DNA of 64,000 nt, taken from Bradyrhizobium iriomotense (GTDB taxonomy: Bacteria; Pseudomonadota; Alphaproteobacteria; Rhizobiales; Xanthobacteraceae). A program made the translations under genes and the position numbers. This document shows, one piece after another, positions 26,986 to 35,254 of this stretch. Position 1 is the stretch's first letter; every line of letters begins with the position of its first letter. Under the pieces are notes generated by a model, which was not told the origin of the DNA, did not search any database, and saw only the letters and a list, made by a program, of their open reading frames with translations. The stretch is from positions 62,001 through 126,000 of the forward strand of contig NZ_BSOW01000006.1 of the NCBI RefSeq assembly GCF_030160715.1, given 5' to 3'.

Positions 26986-27969
26986 TCAGGGCCGCAGCAC
27001 GGCCGCTCCCAGGAGTTGCCCGCTCCGCAGCCTGTCCAGGACCTCGTTGGCCTCGCTCAGTGCAAAGACGGTCGTCTCGGTCCGGACGCCGGCCTGCGGC
27101 GCGATTTTCAGAAAATCCAATCCATCCTGGCGGGTGAGGTTGGCGACGGAGAGGAGCTGTCGTTCCTCCCAGAGCAAATGATAGCGGAAGCTCGGAATGT
27201 CGCTCATGTGAATGCCGGCGCAAACCACGCGGCCGCCTTTGCGGACCGCGCGCAAGGCGGCCGGCACCAGCTCGCCGGCAGGGGCGTAGATGATCGCGGC
27301 ATCGAGTGGCGCATCGGGCGGCTCGTCCGAAGCCCCAGCCCAGGCGGCACCGAGATCGCGCGCAAAATCCTGTGCTGCGATGTCGCCTCGGCGCGTAAAG
27401 GCGTAGACCGATCGCCCCTGCCACACCGCGACCTGGGCGACGATGTGACCGGCAGCTCCAAAGCCATAGATCCCGAGGCGCTCTGCACTTCCTGCCATCA
27501 CCAGTGAACGCCAGCCGATCAGGCCCGCGCACAGCAGCGGTGCGATCGCGACATCGTCGCCGTTCTCGCCAAGCGGAAAAGCGTAGCGCGCATCGGCAAT
27601 GGCGTGCGTCGCATAGCCACCGTCGCGGGTGCAGCCCGTGAACAATGGACGATCGCAGAGATTTTCCATGCCTTCGCGGCAGAACCGGCAGGTGCCGCAG
27701 GTGTAGCCAAGCCAGGGGATACCGACGCGATCACCTGCCCGATGCGTCGTCACGTCGGGCCCGATGAGGTCGACGCGGCCGACGATCTCATGGCCGGGGA
27801 CGATCGGATAGCGGATGTCGGGCAGCTCGCCGTCGACCACATGAAGGTCGGTACGGCAGACGCCGCAGGCGCTGACCTTCACCCGGATCTCGCCATCGCC
27901 GGGGATCGGGTCGGGCCGCTCATCCATCCGCAGCCGCGCTCGCGGGCCGGGTAGCACCATCGCGCGCAT
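26986..27969 (-). CDS. Zinc-dependent alcohol dehydrogenase family protein
   Basis: A 327-residue medium-chain dehydrogenase. The catalytic zinc site is CGVCRTDLHVV (about residue 37) with GHEIVG (about 59). The structural zinc loop CGTCRFCREGMENLC (about residues 90-104) has its four Cys. The coenzyme motif is GFGAAGH near 165. ATG 27969 has GGAGAG 6 bp upstream, better than the longer reading from 27996. It resembles AdhA-type fermentative/propanol-preferring enzymes. The divergent promoter shared with the stress-protein gene contains two FixK boxes, suggesting induction at low oxygen and a role in redox balancing. Confidence 0.92.
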   Translation of the reverse strand: MRAMVLPGPRARLRMDERPDPIPGDGEIRVKVSACGVCRTDLHVVDGELPDIRYPIVPGHEIVGRVDLIGPDVTTHRAGDRVGIPWLGYTCGTCRFCREGMENLCDRPLFTGCTRDGGYATHAIADARYAFPLGENGDDVAIAPLLCAGLIGWRSLVMAGSAERLGIYGFGAAGHIVAQVAVWQGRSVYAFTRRGDIAAQDFARDLGAAWAGASDEPPDAPLDAAIIYAPAGELVPAALRAVRKGGRVVCAGIHMSDIPSFRYHLLWEERQLLSVANLTRQDGLDFLKIAPQAGVRTETTVFALSEANEVLDRLRSGQLLGAAVLRP

Positions 27970-28031
27970 CAGTCTCTCCGGAGCGCATCGCAGCAATCAC
28001 CTAGATCCTAAGGTAGGTGCACGGCAAGTCC

Positions 28032-28045
28032 TTGATGTCCATCAA
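28032..28045. promoter_or_regulatory. Consensus FixK/FNR box
   Basis: TTGATGTCCATCAA matches TTGAT-N4-ATCAA at all ten defined positions. It lies 63 bp upstream of the alcohol dehydrogenase start and 102 bp upstream of the stress-protein start. Confidence 0.85.
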
Positions 28046-28084
28046 GTCCTGTCGTCGGCTTGCGGGCCGGCGTCCCCCTCGGCT

Positions 28085-28098
28085 TTGACAAGGATCAA
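28085..28098. promoter_or_regulatory. FixK/FNR-like box on the stress-protein side
   Basis: TTGACAAGGATCAA has one mismatch to the consensus. It lies 49 bp before the universal stress protein gene, so each divergent gene has its own box at a similar distance. Confidence 0.7.
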
Positions 28099-28146
28099 GG
28101 GCCGCGCGGGGAGGCGGTCTATTTTGGCCGACAGAGGAGAATCCCG

Positions 28147-28989
28147 ATGCCCATCAAGGACGTCCTTCTGCCGCTTGTTGGCGAGCCGAGTAAGCCGGCA
28201 CTGGCCGCGATCGAGACATGCGTTGCGGCTGCCGCCGATCTCGGTGCGAAGATCACCGCGTTCGCCGTCGAGGAGGATATTTTCGTCCGGCCGAAGGTGG
28301 TGATCTCGTCGGACCTGGATAATGCGGCGGAGGCTCAGGCTGTGCGCAGCGTGACGGGGGCCCAGGACCTGTTGAATGCATTCAGGACTGCGGCATCCCG
28401 CTTGGACGTTCGCGCTGACGGCCAGTTGCACAAATTGGAGGCGGCGGCGGTTGCGCCGGCGGTGGCGGAGCGAGCGCGTTACAGCGATCTCACGCTGGTC
28501 CCGGTCAAGGCCAACGACAGCCGGTCGGAACGCCTGGTCGAACAGTTGATTTTCGAATCTGGCCGGCCTCTTCTGCTCTGCCCCGAAGCGCATGCCGACA
28601 AGCTGCGGGTTGAATTCGAGAACGTCATGATTGCGTGGGATCGTTCCGCGCCCGCGGCGCGGGCCGTGGGCGATGCGCTGCCGATCCTCCAGGCGGCGGC
28701 CTCGGTGCGGATCGTCACCGTCACCGACGAACAGACCGATGACGTCATGACGTCCGGGACGGGCCTCGTCGACCACCTCCGGGAGCACGGGGTTCCCGCG
28801 TCCTTTGACGCCGTCCGGATCGACGGCAGCTCGATCGGCAAGGTGCTGGCGAGCTGGGCACGCGGGCACGCCATCGATGCGATTGTCATGGGGGCCTACC
28901 ACCATTCCCGCCTGAACGAGATCGTCTGGGGCGGCGTGACCAAGACCGTCATCGGCGATCCACCTTGTTGGGTTATGATGTCGCACTAG
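28147..28989 (+). CDS. Universal stress protein, tandem USP domains
   Basis: A 280-residue UspA-family protein. ATG 28147 follows AGAGGAGA. The first domain begins IKDVLLPLVG and the second begins near residue 157 with FENVMIAWDRS. The C-terminus has the GAYHHSRLNEIVWGGVTK segment, close to the G-x2-G-x9-G(S/T) nucleotide loop although the glycine pattern is not perfect. Such proteins accumulate under growth arrest and oxygen limitation. The FixK-like box 49 bp upstream supports the latter. Confidence 0.88.
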   Translation: MPIKDVLLPLVGEPSKPALAAIETCVAAAADLGAKITAFAVEEDIFVRPKVVISSDLDNAAEAQAVRSVTGAQDLLNAFRTAASRLDVRADGQLHKLEAAAVAPAVAERARYSDLTLVPVKANDSRSERLVEQLIFESGRPLLLCPEAHADKLRVEFENVMIAWDRSAPAARAVGDALPILQAAASVRIVTVTDEQTDDVMTSGTGLVDHLREHGVPASFDAVRIDGSSIGKVLASWARGHAIDAIVMGAYHHSRLNEIVWGGVTKTVIGDPPCWVMMSH

Positions 28990-29120
28990 AGCATGATCCG
29001 GACCCAAAGGGCCGCGTTAGCGCAAAGTGTGAAGCGGTTTTCCGCAAAGATCATGCTCAAAAAAAAACCTAAAGCGCGATGATGATTCATCCCAATCTCA
29101 TCGCGCTTTTGGTGCTTTAG
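28988..29120. repeat. Intergenic palindromic repeat, copy 3 with insertion
   Basis: Same B-A order as copy 2, but half B carries an extra stretch of about 20 bp (GACCCAAAGGGCCGCGTTAG) after GCATGATCCG, the joint contains a run of nine A (29060-29068), and a second GCTTTAG follows. The stress-protein stop TAG is at its left edge. Confidence 0.8.
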
Positions 29121-29178
29121 CCATCTGTCATGGCCGGGTTCCAAGCATGTGGCCTGGCGCCGAGTGAATGATTGCGAC

Positions 29179-31872
29179 ATGTCGACCTATCGTCTGAAGA
29201 ATCTGCTGTCGCCCCGATCGGTGGCGATCGTCGGGGCCAGCCCGCGCCGCGTGTCGGTCGGTCGTGCGGTCCTGGAAAACATCCGCAAGGCGCGCTTCGA
29301 GGGCGAGCTGGGGCTCGTGAACGCGCGCTATGCCGAGATTGCCGGCGTTCCCGCCGTGGGCAGCCTCGACAAGCTGCCATTCGTGCCGGAGCTGGTTGCC
29401 ATCACCGCGCCGGCGAGCGAGGTCCCCGGCATCATCGAGCAGGCCGGGCGCCGTGGCTCGGCGGGTGCGCTGATCGTGACCGCGGGCCTCGGGCATGGTC
29501 CCGGATCCCTCGAAGAGGCGGCCCTGGTAGCGGCGCAGAGATACGGCATGCGGCTGATCGGTCCCAACTGTCTGGGGATCATGATGCCCGGCGTGAGCCT
29601 GAATGCGAGCTTCTCCGCGCACATGCCAGGCGCAGGCAGCCTGGCGCTGATTTCGCAGTCGGGCGCGATCGCTGCCGGCATGGTGGACTGGGCGGCGCAG
29701 CGCGGCGTCGGCTTCTCCGGCATTGTCTCGATCGGCGACCAGCTCGACGTCGATATCGCCGATCTCCTCGATTACTTCGCGCTCGACCACAAGACACGCG
29801 CGATCCTGCTCTACATCGAGGCCGTCAAGGACGCGCGCAAATTCATGTCGGCGGCGCGCGCCGCGGCGCGGGTGAAGCCGGTGGTCGTCGTGAAGTCCGG
29901 CCGCATGGCGCAAGGCGCGCGCGCGGCCGCGACGCATACCGGTGCTCTCGCCGGCGCCGATGCCGTTTACGACGCGGCGTTCCGCCGCGCCGGCATCCTG
30001 CGCGTGTCGGATTTGCGCGAATTGTTCGACTGTGCCGAGACGCTCGGGCGCGTCGAATCGCCGAGCGGAAAGCGGCTTGCCATTCTCACCAATGGCGGCG
30101 GTATCGGCGTTCTCGCGGTCGACCGCCTGGTCGAGCTCGGCGGCATTCCCGCGCCCATGACGCCGGAGACGCGGCAAAACCTCGACGCGGTGCTACCGCC
30201 GACCTGGTCGGGCGCAAACCCCGTCGACATCGTCGGCGATGCCGACGCCTCGCGCTACGCGGCTGCGCTCGAAGTGCTGCTCGCCGATCCCGGCAACGAC
30301 GCCGTGCTGGTTCTCAATGTCCAGACCGCGATCGCGTCCGCTTCCGAAATCGCGACCACGGTGACTGAACTCGTCACGAAATACCGCGAGCAACATCGTA
30401 GCTGGGCCAAGCCGGTGCTCGCCGCCTGGGTCGGAGCCGATCAGACAATCGTCGACACGCTCTCACGTGCCGGCATCCCCAACTACCCGACAGAAGACGA
30501 CGCGGTGCGCGGCTTCATGCATCTGGTGCGGCATCGCGAGCTGGTCGAGGAGATCACGCAGGTGCCGCCGGCGATGCCCGACGCGTTTGCGCCGGACGTT
30601 GAAGCCGCCAGACAGATCGTGAGGGCCGCCATCGCGGACGGCCGCAAATGGCTCGAGCCGGTCGAGATCAAGCGGCTGCTCGAGGCCTACGATATCACCA
30701 TGGTGCCGACCTATGCGGCCGCCGATGTCGAGCAGGCGGTCACTTACGCCAGGGAAATATTCGCGCGAGGCGCCACCGTCGTGCTCAAGATCCTGTCGCG
30801 CGACATCGTGCACAAGTCCGATGTCGGCGGTGTCGTCCTCAACCTGACCACGCCGGAAGCCGTGCGTGCGGCTGCCGCCAATATCCTGGCCCGGGCGAGG
30901 AAGCTGCGCCCCGAGGCGCGCATTTCCGGCGTCATCGTGCAGGCCATGGTCGTGAAGGCGAAGGCGCGCGAGCTCATCCTCGGCCTTGCCGACGATCCGA
31001 CCTTCGGCACGGTCGTCGTCTTCGGGCGGGGTGGTACCGCGGTCGAGATCATCAATGACAAGGCGCTGGCGCTGCCGCCGCTCGACCTGCAGCTCGCGCG
31101 CGACCTGATCGAGCTCACCCGCGTCTCGCGCCTGCTGCGCGCCTATCGCGATGTGCCCGCCGTCAAGCAGGACGCCGTTGCCATGGTGCTGGTCAAGCTC
31201 GCCCAGATGTCCGCCGATATTCCCGAGATCCGCGAACTGGACATCAATCCGCTGCTTGCCGATGAGACGGGGGTGACGGCGGTTGATGCGCGCGTCGCCG
31301 TCGGGGCGCCGCAGCGAAAGTTCAAGGGCACGGGGCCCGGCAATTTTGCCGTCCGCGCCTATCCGTCGCAGTGGGAGCGTCACCTCGAGCTCAAGGAGGG
31401 CTGGCGCATCTGCGTGCGGCCGATGCGTCCCGAGGACGAGCCGACCATTCACGAATTCCTCAAGCACGTGACGCCGCACGACCTGCGCCTGCGCTTCTTC
31501 GCGCCAATGAAGGAGTTCACCCATCAGTTCATCGCGCGCCTGACCCAGCTCGATTATGCCCGCGCGATGGCCTTCATCGCTTTCGACGAAGCGACCGGCG
31601 AGATGGTCGGCGCGGTCCGCATCCATTCGGACTCGATCTATGAGAACGGCGAGTATGCCATTCTGCTGCGATCCGACCTGAAGGGCAGGGGACTAGGATG
31701 GGCCCTGATGCAGCTGATCATCGAATATGCGAGGTCGGAAGGGCTGAAGGTGATATCGGGCGATGTGCTCCAGGAGAACATCCTGATGCTCGACATGTGC
31801 CGGCAGCTCGGCTTCGAGGTGAAGCCGGACCCGGTCGAGCCTGACATCTGCGACGTACGGCTGAAACTCTAG
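29179..31872 (+). CDS. ADP-forming acyl-CoA synthetase / GNAT N-acetyltransferase fusion (Pat-like)
   Basis: An 897-residue multidomain protein. Residues 10-450 form the CoA-binding/succinyl-CoA-synthetase-like alpha part (GASPRR, IGPNCLGIM, SQSGAIAAG, and THTGALAG with the His often phosphorylated). About 475-700 is the ATP-grasp beta part (LSRDIVHKSDVGGV). About 735-890 is a GNAT domain with RSDLKGRGLGWALM as the acetyl-CoA loop. Similar fusions acetylate acyl-CoA synthetases in bacteria (Pat/YfiQ type). Whether the synthetase half is active is not clear. It lies downstream of the stress-protein gene, separated by a repeat. Confidence 0.9.
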   Translation: MSTYRLKNLLSPRSVAIVGASPRRVSVGRAVLENIRKARFEGELGLVNARYAEIAGVPAVGSLDKLPFVPELVAITAPASEVPGIIEQAGRRGSAGALIVTAGLGHGPGSLEEAALVAAQRYGMRLIGPNCLGIMMPGVSLNASFSAHMPGAGSLALISQSGAIAAGMVDWAAQRGVGFSGIVSIGDQLDVDIADLLDYFALDHKTRAILLYIEAVKDARKFMSAARAAARVKPVVVVKSGRMAQGARAAATHTGALAGADAVYDAAFRRAGILRVSDLRELFDCAETLGRVESPSGKRLAILTNGGGIGVLAVDRLVELGGIPAPMTPETRQNLDAVLPPTWSGANPVDIVGDADASRYAAALEVLLADPGNDAVLVLNVQTAIASASEIATTVTELVTKYREQHRSWAKPVLAAWVGADQTIVDTLSRAGIPNYPTEDDAVRGFMHLVRHRELVEEITQVPPAMPDAFAPDVEAARQIVRAAIADGRKWLEPVEIKRLLEAYDITMVPTYAAADVEQAVTYAREIFARGATVVLKILSRDIVHKSDVGGVVLNLTTPEAVRAAAANILARARKLRPEARISGVIVQAMVVKAKARELILGLADDPTFGTVVVFGRGGTAVEIINDKALALPPLDLQLARDLIELTRVSRLLRAYRDVPAVKQDAVAMVLVKLAQMSADIPEIRELDINPLLADETGVTAVDARVAVGAPQRKFKGTGPGNFAVRAYPSQWERHLELKEGWRICVRPMRPEDEPTIHEFLKHVTPHDLRLRFFAPMKEFTHQFIARLTQLDYARAMAFIAFDEATGEMVGAVRIHSDSIYENGEYAILLRSDLKGRGLGWALMQLIIEYARSEGLKVISGDVLQENILMLDMCRQLGFEVKPDPVEPDICDVRLKL

Positions 31873-31912
31873 ACCGCGATGAGATTGGGGTAAATCGTCA
31901 TCGCGCCTTATG
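31870..31912. repeat. Half-A copy of the intergenic palindromic repeat
   Basis: Only half A is present (CGCGATGAGATTGGG to CATCGCGCCTTA), in the orientation of copy 1. It begins at the stop codon of the synthetase/acetyltransferase gene and can form a stem, possibly acting as a terminator. Confidence 0.7.
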
Positions 31913-31929
31913 AGCGCGCCGCGTCACGA

Positions 31930-31943
31930 TTGATTTGCGTCAA
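31930..31943. promoter_or_regulatory. FixK/FNR-like box upstream of the mla operon
   Basis: TTGATTTGCGTCAA, one mismatch to TTGAT-N4-ATCAA. It lies 105 bp upstream of the mlaE start and is the first of a pair. Confidence 0.7.
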
Positions 31944-31965
31944 GCATGGAGAGGTTCTGGCTGGC

Positions 31966-31979
31966 TTGAGGCAGGTCAA
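31966..31979. promoter_or_regulatory. FixK/FNR-like box, second of pair upstream of mla
   Basis: TTGAGGCAGGTCAA, two mismatches to consensus. Start-to-start distance from the first box is 36 bp, almost the same as the 35 bp of the phasin pair. Confidence 0.55.
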
Positions 31980-32047
31980 TCTGACTGCCATGCGTCGGCC
32001 TAGAAACGCACCAGCTTGGGACCGGTCGTCCCGAGGAGGATGTGATC

Positions 32048-33184
32048 GTGAACGCTGAACCCCTGTTGGCGGCGATGCCGTCAGGCGACGTGCTCGAACT
32101 GCGCCCGGCCGGGTCCTGGATCGCAGCCAATGTCTCCAAGCTCGAAGCGCTGTCCGGGTCGGTGAAGGCCGATGTTGATCGGTCGAGGGCCGTGAAGCTG
32201 GACATGAGCGGGGTGAGCGAGCTCGATACGCTCGGCGCGTGGCTGCTGGAGAAACTGTCCCGCCGGAGCCCCTCGACGGGCAGCCCGGCCGAGATCGTCG
32301 GCGTTGCCGACAATTACAGCGGCCTCATGGACGAGGTTCGTCACGTCAATCGGCACAATCCGGCGCCGGTTCCTGCACCCAACGCGGCTTTGCTGCGGTT
32401 GAACGATCTCGGCAAGGCCACGGTCGGCGCGCGGGAAGACATCGCGATCTTCCTGCAAATGCTGGGTGCGCTGTTCATGGCCTTGATCGGCGTCGTGCGG
32501 CGGCCGCGATCGTTGCGGCTGACCTCGCTGGTCTACCAGCTCTACCGCATCGGCTGGCAGGCGATCCCGATCATCATCCTCATCACCTTCCTGATCGGCG
32601 CGATCATCGCGCAGCAGGGCTTTTTCCATTTCCGCAGGTTCGGTGCCGAGTCATACACCGTCGACATGGTCGGCATTTTGGTGCTGCGCGAACTCGGCGT
32701 CCTGATCGTCGCCATCATGGTCGCCGGGCGCTCGGGCAGCGCCTATACCGCCGAGCTCGGCTCGATGAAGATGCGCGAGGAGATCGATGCGCTCTCGACC
32801 ATGGGGCTCGATCCGGTCGACGTGCTGATCCTGCCGCGCGTGATGGCACTCGTCATCGCGCTCCCGATCCTGGCCTTCATCGGATCGATTGCCGCCCTCT
32901 ATGGCGGCGGACTGGTCGCGCAATTCTACGGCGACATGGGGCCGGCGATCTATCTCGCGCGGCTGCACGAGGCGATCTCGGTCACCCATTTCAAGGTCGG
33001 CATCCTCAAGGCGCCATTCATGGCGCTGGTGATCGGCATCGTTGCCTGCAGCGAGGGATTGCGGGTGAAGGGCAGCGCGGAGTCGCTGGGCAAGCAGACG
33101 ACGACGTCGGTGGTGAAGTCGATCTTCCTCGTCATCGTGCTCGACGGCCTGTTTGCGATCTTCTTTGCCTCGATCGGAATGTGA
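32048..33184 (+). CDS. mlaE: MlaE family ABC permease with N-terminal STAS domain
   Basis: A 378-residue membrane protein. Residues 1-100 look like a STAS domain (LDMSGVSELDTLGAWLLEKL). The MlaE permease fold follows with several membrane helices and the conserved LVGRSGSAYTAELGSMK-like segment near residue 235. It belongs to the Mla/Mkl lipid transporters, which move phospholipids or related lipids between the membranes. GTG 32048 lies 7 bp after GAGGAGGA; a GTG at 32042 is also possible. The STAS-MlaE fusion replaces a separate MlaB. It forms an operon with mlaF and mlaD. Confidence 0.9.
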   Translation: MNAEPLLAAMPSGDVLELRPAGSWIAANVSKLEALSGSVKADVDRSRAVKLDMSGVSELDTLGAWLLEKLSRRSPSTGSPAEIVGVADNYSGLMDEVRHVNRHNPAPVPAPNAALLRLNDLGKATVGAREDIAIFLQMLGALFMALIGVVRRPRSLRLTSLVYQLYRIGWQAIPIIILITFLIGAIIAQQGFFHFRRFGAESYTVDMVGILVLRELGVLIVAIMVAGRSGSAYTAELGSMKMREEIDALSTMGLDPVDVLILPRVMALVIALPILAFIGSIAALYGGGLVAQFYGDMGPAIYLARLHEAISVTHFKVGILKAPFMALVIGIVACSEGLRVKGSAESLGKQTTTSVVKSIFLVIVLDGLFAIFFASIGM

Positions 33185-33186
33185 CG

Positions 33187-33966
33187 ATGGTGGATACGTC
33201 ACAAACGTTCGCGATCCGCGTCCGCGATCTCGTGGTCGGCTTCGGCCGCCAGATCGTGCTCGATCATCTGTCGCTCGATGTCCGCCGCGGCGAGATCCTC
33301 GGGCTGGTCGGCGCGTCCGGTGGCGGCAAGTCGGTTCTGATGCGCACCATCATCGGCCTGATCCCGCGCCGGAGCGGTGAGATCGAGGTGATGGGCGAGC
33401 CGATCGGCGCGACGCACGACCGCAGCACCCGGAGCCTCGCGAGCCAATGGGGCATCCTGTTTCAGCAGGGCGCGCTCTTCTCGTCGCTGACGGTGCGGCA
33501 GAACATCCAGTTTCCGCTCCGCGAAAATCTCGTCCTGTCGCAGCAATTGATGGACGAGATCGCGACTGCAAAGCTCGAGATGGTGGGGTTGCGTCCGCAG
33601 GACGGCGACAAATATCCGGCAGAACTATCCGGCGGCATGACCAAGCGCGTGGCGCTGGCGCGTGCGCTGGCACTCGACCCGCCGATCCTGTTCCTGGACG
33701 AGCCCACGTCCGGCCTCGACCCGATCGCGGCCGGCGACTTCGATGCGTTGATCAAGACCTTGCAGAGGACGTTGGGGCTCACCGTGTTCATGGTCACCCA
33801 TGATCTCGCCAGTCTTACGACCGTCTGCGATCGCGTCGCGGCGCTCGCAGATGGAAAGATCGTGGCCATCGGGCCGATGCGCGAGCTGCTTCAATCCGAG
33901 CATCCCTGGGTGCGAGCCTATTTCCACGGCAAGCGCTCTCAGATGCTGCAACCCCAGATGAGATGA
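33187..33966 (+). CDS. mlaF: ABC transporter ATP-binding protein, MlaF type
   Basis: A 259-residue ATPase. Walker A GASGGGKS is near residue 41, the Q-loop QQGALFSSL is typical of MlaF/Mkl proteins, the signature LSGGMTKR is near 145 and Walker B LFLDEP near 167, followed by TSGLDPIAAGDFD. It begins 2 bp after the mlaE stop and powers that permease. Confidence 0.93.
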   Translation: MVDTSQTFAIRVRDLVVGFGRQIVLDHLSLDVRRGEILGLVGASGGGKSVLMRTIIGLIPRRSGEIEVMGEPIGATHDRSTRSLASQWGILFQQGALFSSLTVRQNIQFPLRENLVLSQQLMDEIATAKLEMVGLRPQDGDKYPAELSGGMTKRVALARALALDPPILFLDEPTSGLDPIAAGDFDALIKTLQRTLGLTVFMVTHDLASLTTVCDRVAALADGKIVAIGPMRELLQSEHPWVRAYFHGKRSQMLQPQMR

Positions 33967-33969
33967 GAC

Positions 33970-35073
33970 ATGGAAACCCGCGCTCCCTACGTCCTGATCG
34001 GCGCCTTCGTGATGGCTGCAATTCTCGCGGTCTTCGGTTTCATCTACTGGCTGAACAACACCGGCGGCATCGGACCGCGCGCCAGCTACCACGTGCAATT
34101 CCAGGGCCCGGTGCCCGGACTTCTGGTCGGCGCCGGCGTGCTGTTCAACGGCATCCGCGTCGGTGAGGTCACTGCGCTCGCGCTGGCGCCGGACAATCCG
34201 CGCTTCGTCGATGCGACGATCTCGGTGGCATCGACCACGCCGGTGCGCGCCGACACCAGGGTCGGGCTCGATTTCCAGGGCCTGACCGGCGTGCCGGTGG
34301 TGGCGCTGGAAGGCGGCATGATCATCGCAAAGCCGGGCGAGATGCCGGTGCTCATCGCCGATGCGGGTGCCGGTCAGAGCATGACCCAGGCGGCACGCGA
34401 CGCTTTGCGCCGCGTGGATTCGGTGCTGGAGGAAAACTCCGGTCCGTTGAAGGATACGATCGCCAATTTCAAGACCTTCTCGGACGGGCTAGCCCGCAAC
34501 ACCGGAAAGCTCGACGGCATCGTCGCCGGGCTGGAGCGGCTGACGGGCGGCGGCACGCCGGTGCAGAAGATCACCTTCGATCTTCGCGCGCCGCAGAACC
34601 TCGGGGCCGTTGGCAAGACCCTGTCGGAGCCGTTGGCGATCCCCGAACCGACCGCGGTCGCGATGTTGCAGACCCAGCGGATGCTGTTCTCACCGGTCAA
34701 GGACTATCCCGGCTTTGCCGAGTTCCTGTGGGCCGACAGCATTCCAAAGCTGCTCCAGGCGAGGCTGATCGACAGTTTCGAGAATTATGACATCGCGCAC
34801 GCCCCGTTGCGGGCAAGCGATGTCGGGCAGGCGGACCATCAGCTCCTGATCGACGTCAGGCGCTTCCGGATCTCGACCGACGGTGATCCCATCGCCGAGA
34901 TCGGCCTCTCGGCGAGGATCGTCGACAAGAACGGCAAGGTGATCGCCTCGCGTCTTCTGGAGGCGAGCGAGAAGCTCGACAAGATCGAGCCGGCCGCAGC
35001 GGTCGAAGCCTTCAACGCCGCCTTCGCGCGGATCGCCAAGGAGCTGATCGGTTGGACCGTGCAGTCGGTCTAG
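33970..35073 (+). CDS. mlaD: MCE/MlaD family protein with C-terminal ABC auxiliary-lipoprotein-like domain
   Basis: A 367-residue periplasmic substrate-binding subunit anchored by one N-terminal membrane helix (residues 7-26). The MCE domain (about 38-115) contains FNGIRVGEVTAL and the GLTGVPVVAL turn. From about residue 200 the sequence becomes an ABC-type transport auxiliary (PqiC-like) domain, normally a separate lipoprotein (ARLIDSFENYDIA, ISTDGDPIAEIGLSARIVD). It begins 3 bp after mlaF. Its last 53 codons and about 80 bp beyond are repeated in degenerate form at 36880. Confidence 0.9.
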   Translation: METRAPYVLIGAFVMAAILAVFGFIYWLNNTGGIGPRASYHVQFQGPVPGLLVGAGVLFNGIRVGEVTALALAPDNPRFVDATISVASTTPVRADTRVGLDFQGLTGVPVVALEGGMIIAKPGEMPVLIADAGAGQSMTQAARDALRRVDSVLEENSGPLKDTIANFKTFSDGLARNTGKLDGIVAGLERLTGGGTPVQKITFDLRAPQNLGAVGKTLSEPLAIPEPTAVAMLQTQRMLFSPVKDYPGFAEFLWADSIPKLLQARLIDSFENYDIAHAPLRASDVGQADHQLLIDVRRFRISTDGDPIAEIGLSARIVDKNGKVIASRLLEASEKLDKIEPAAAVEAFNAAFARIAKELIGWTVQSV

Positions 35074-35155
35074 CGGGCGTACTCATAAACGTCGGCTCTC
35101 CGAGAGGAAAGTGGACGTCGCCCCGCTTGGTCGCCTTCGACGGCTTGTGACCCTG
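34914..35155 (+). repeat. Left copy of mlaD 3'-end duplication
   Basis: From GCGAGGATCGTCGACAA through the mlaD stop to TTCGACGGCTTGTGAC this stretch has a diverged direct copy at 36880-37110. The non-coding part CTCATAAACGTCGGCT and GGACGTCGCCCC are also shared. The two copies frame the binding-protein and lipocalin-like genes. Confidence 0.85.
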
Positions 35156-35254
35156 ACCAAACCTGCGGCCAGCCCTCCCTACCGGACCCAATAAGTTGTA
35201 GAGTCATTCTGCAACTTCCCGTCGGATCGTCATCCCACTGCCTCGGAGGACCGA

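Noticed and set aside
32239..33186. Open frame running through mlaE into mlaF
   Set aside because: Arg/His-rich translation typical of an out-of-frame reading of GC-rich DNA; only the part from 33187 is the real mlaF.
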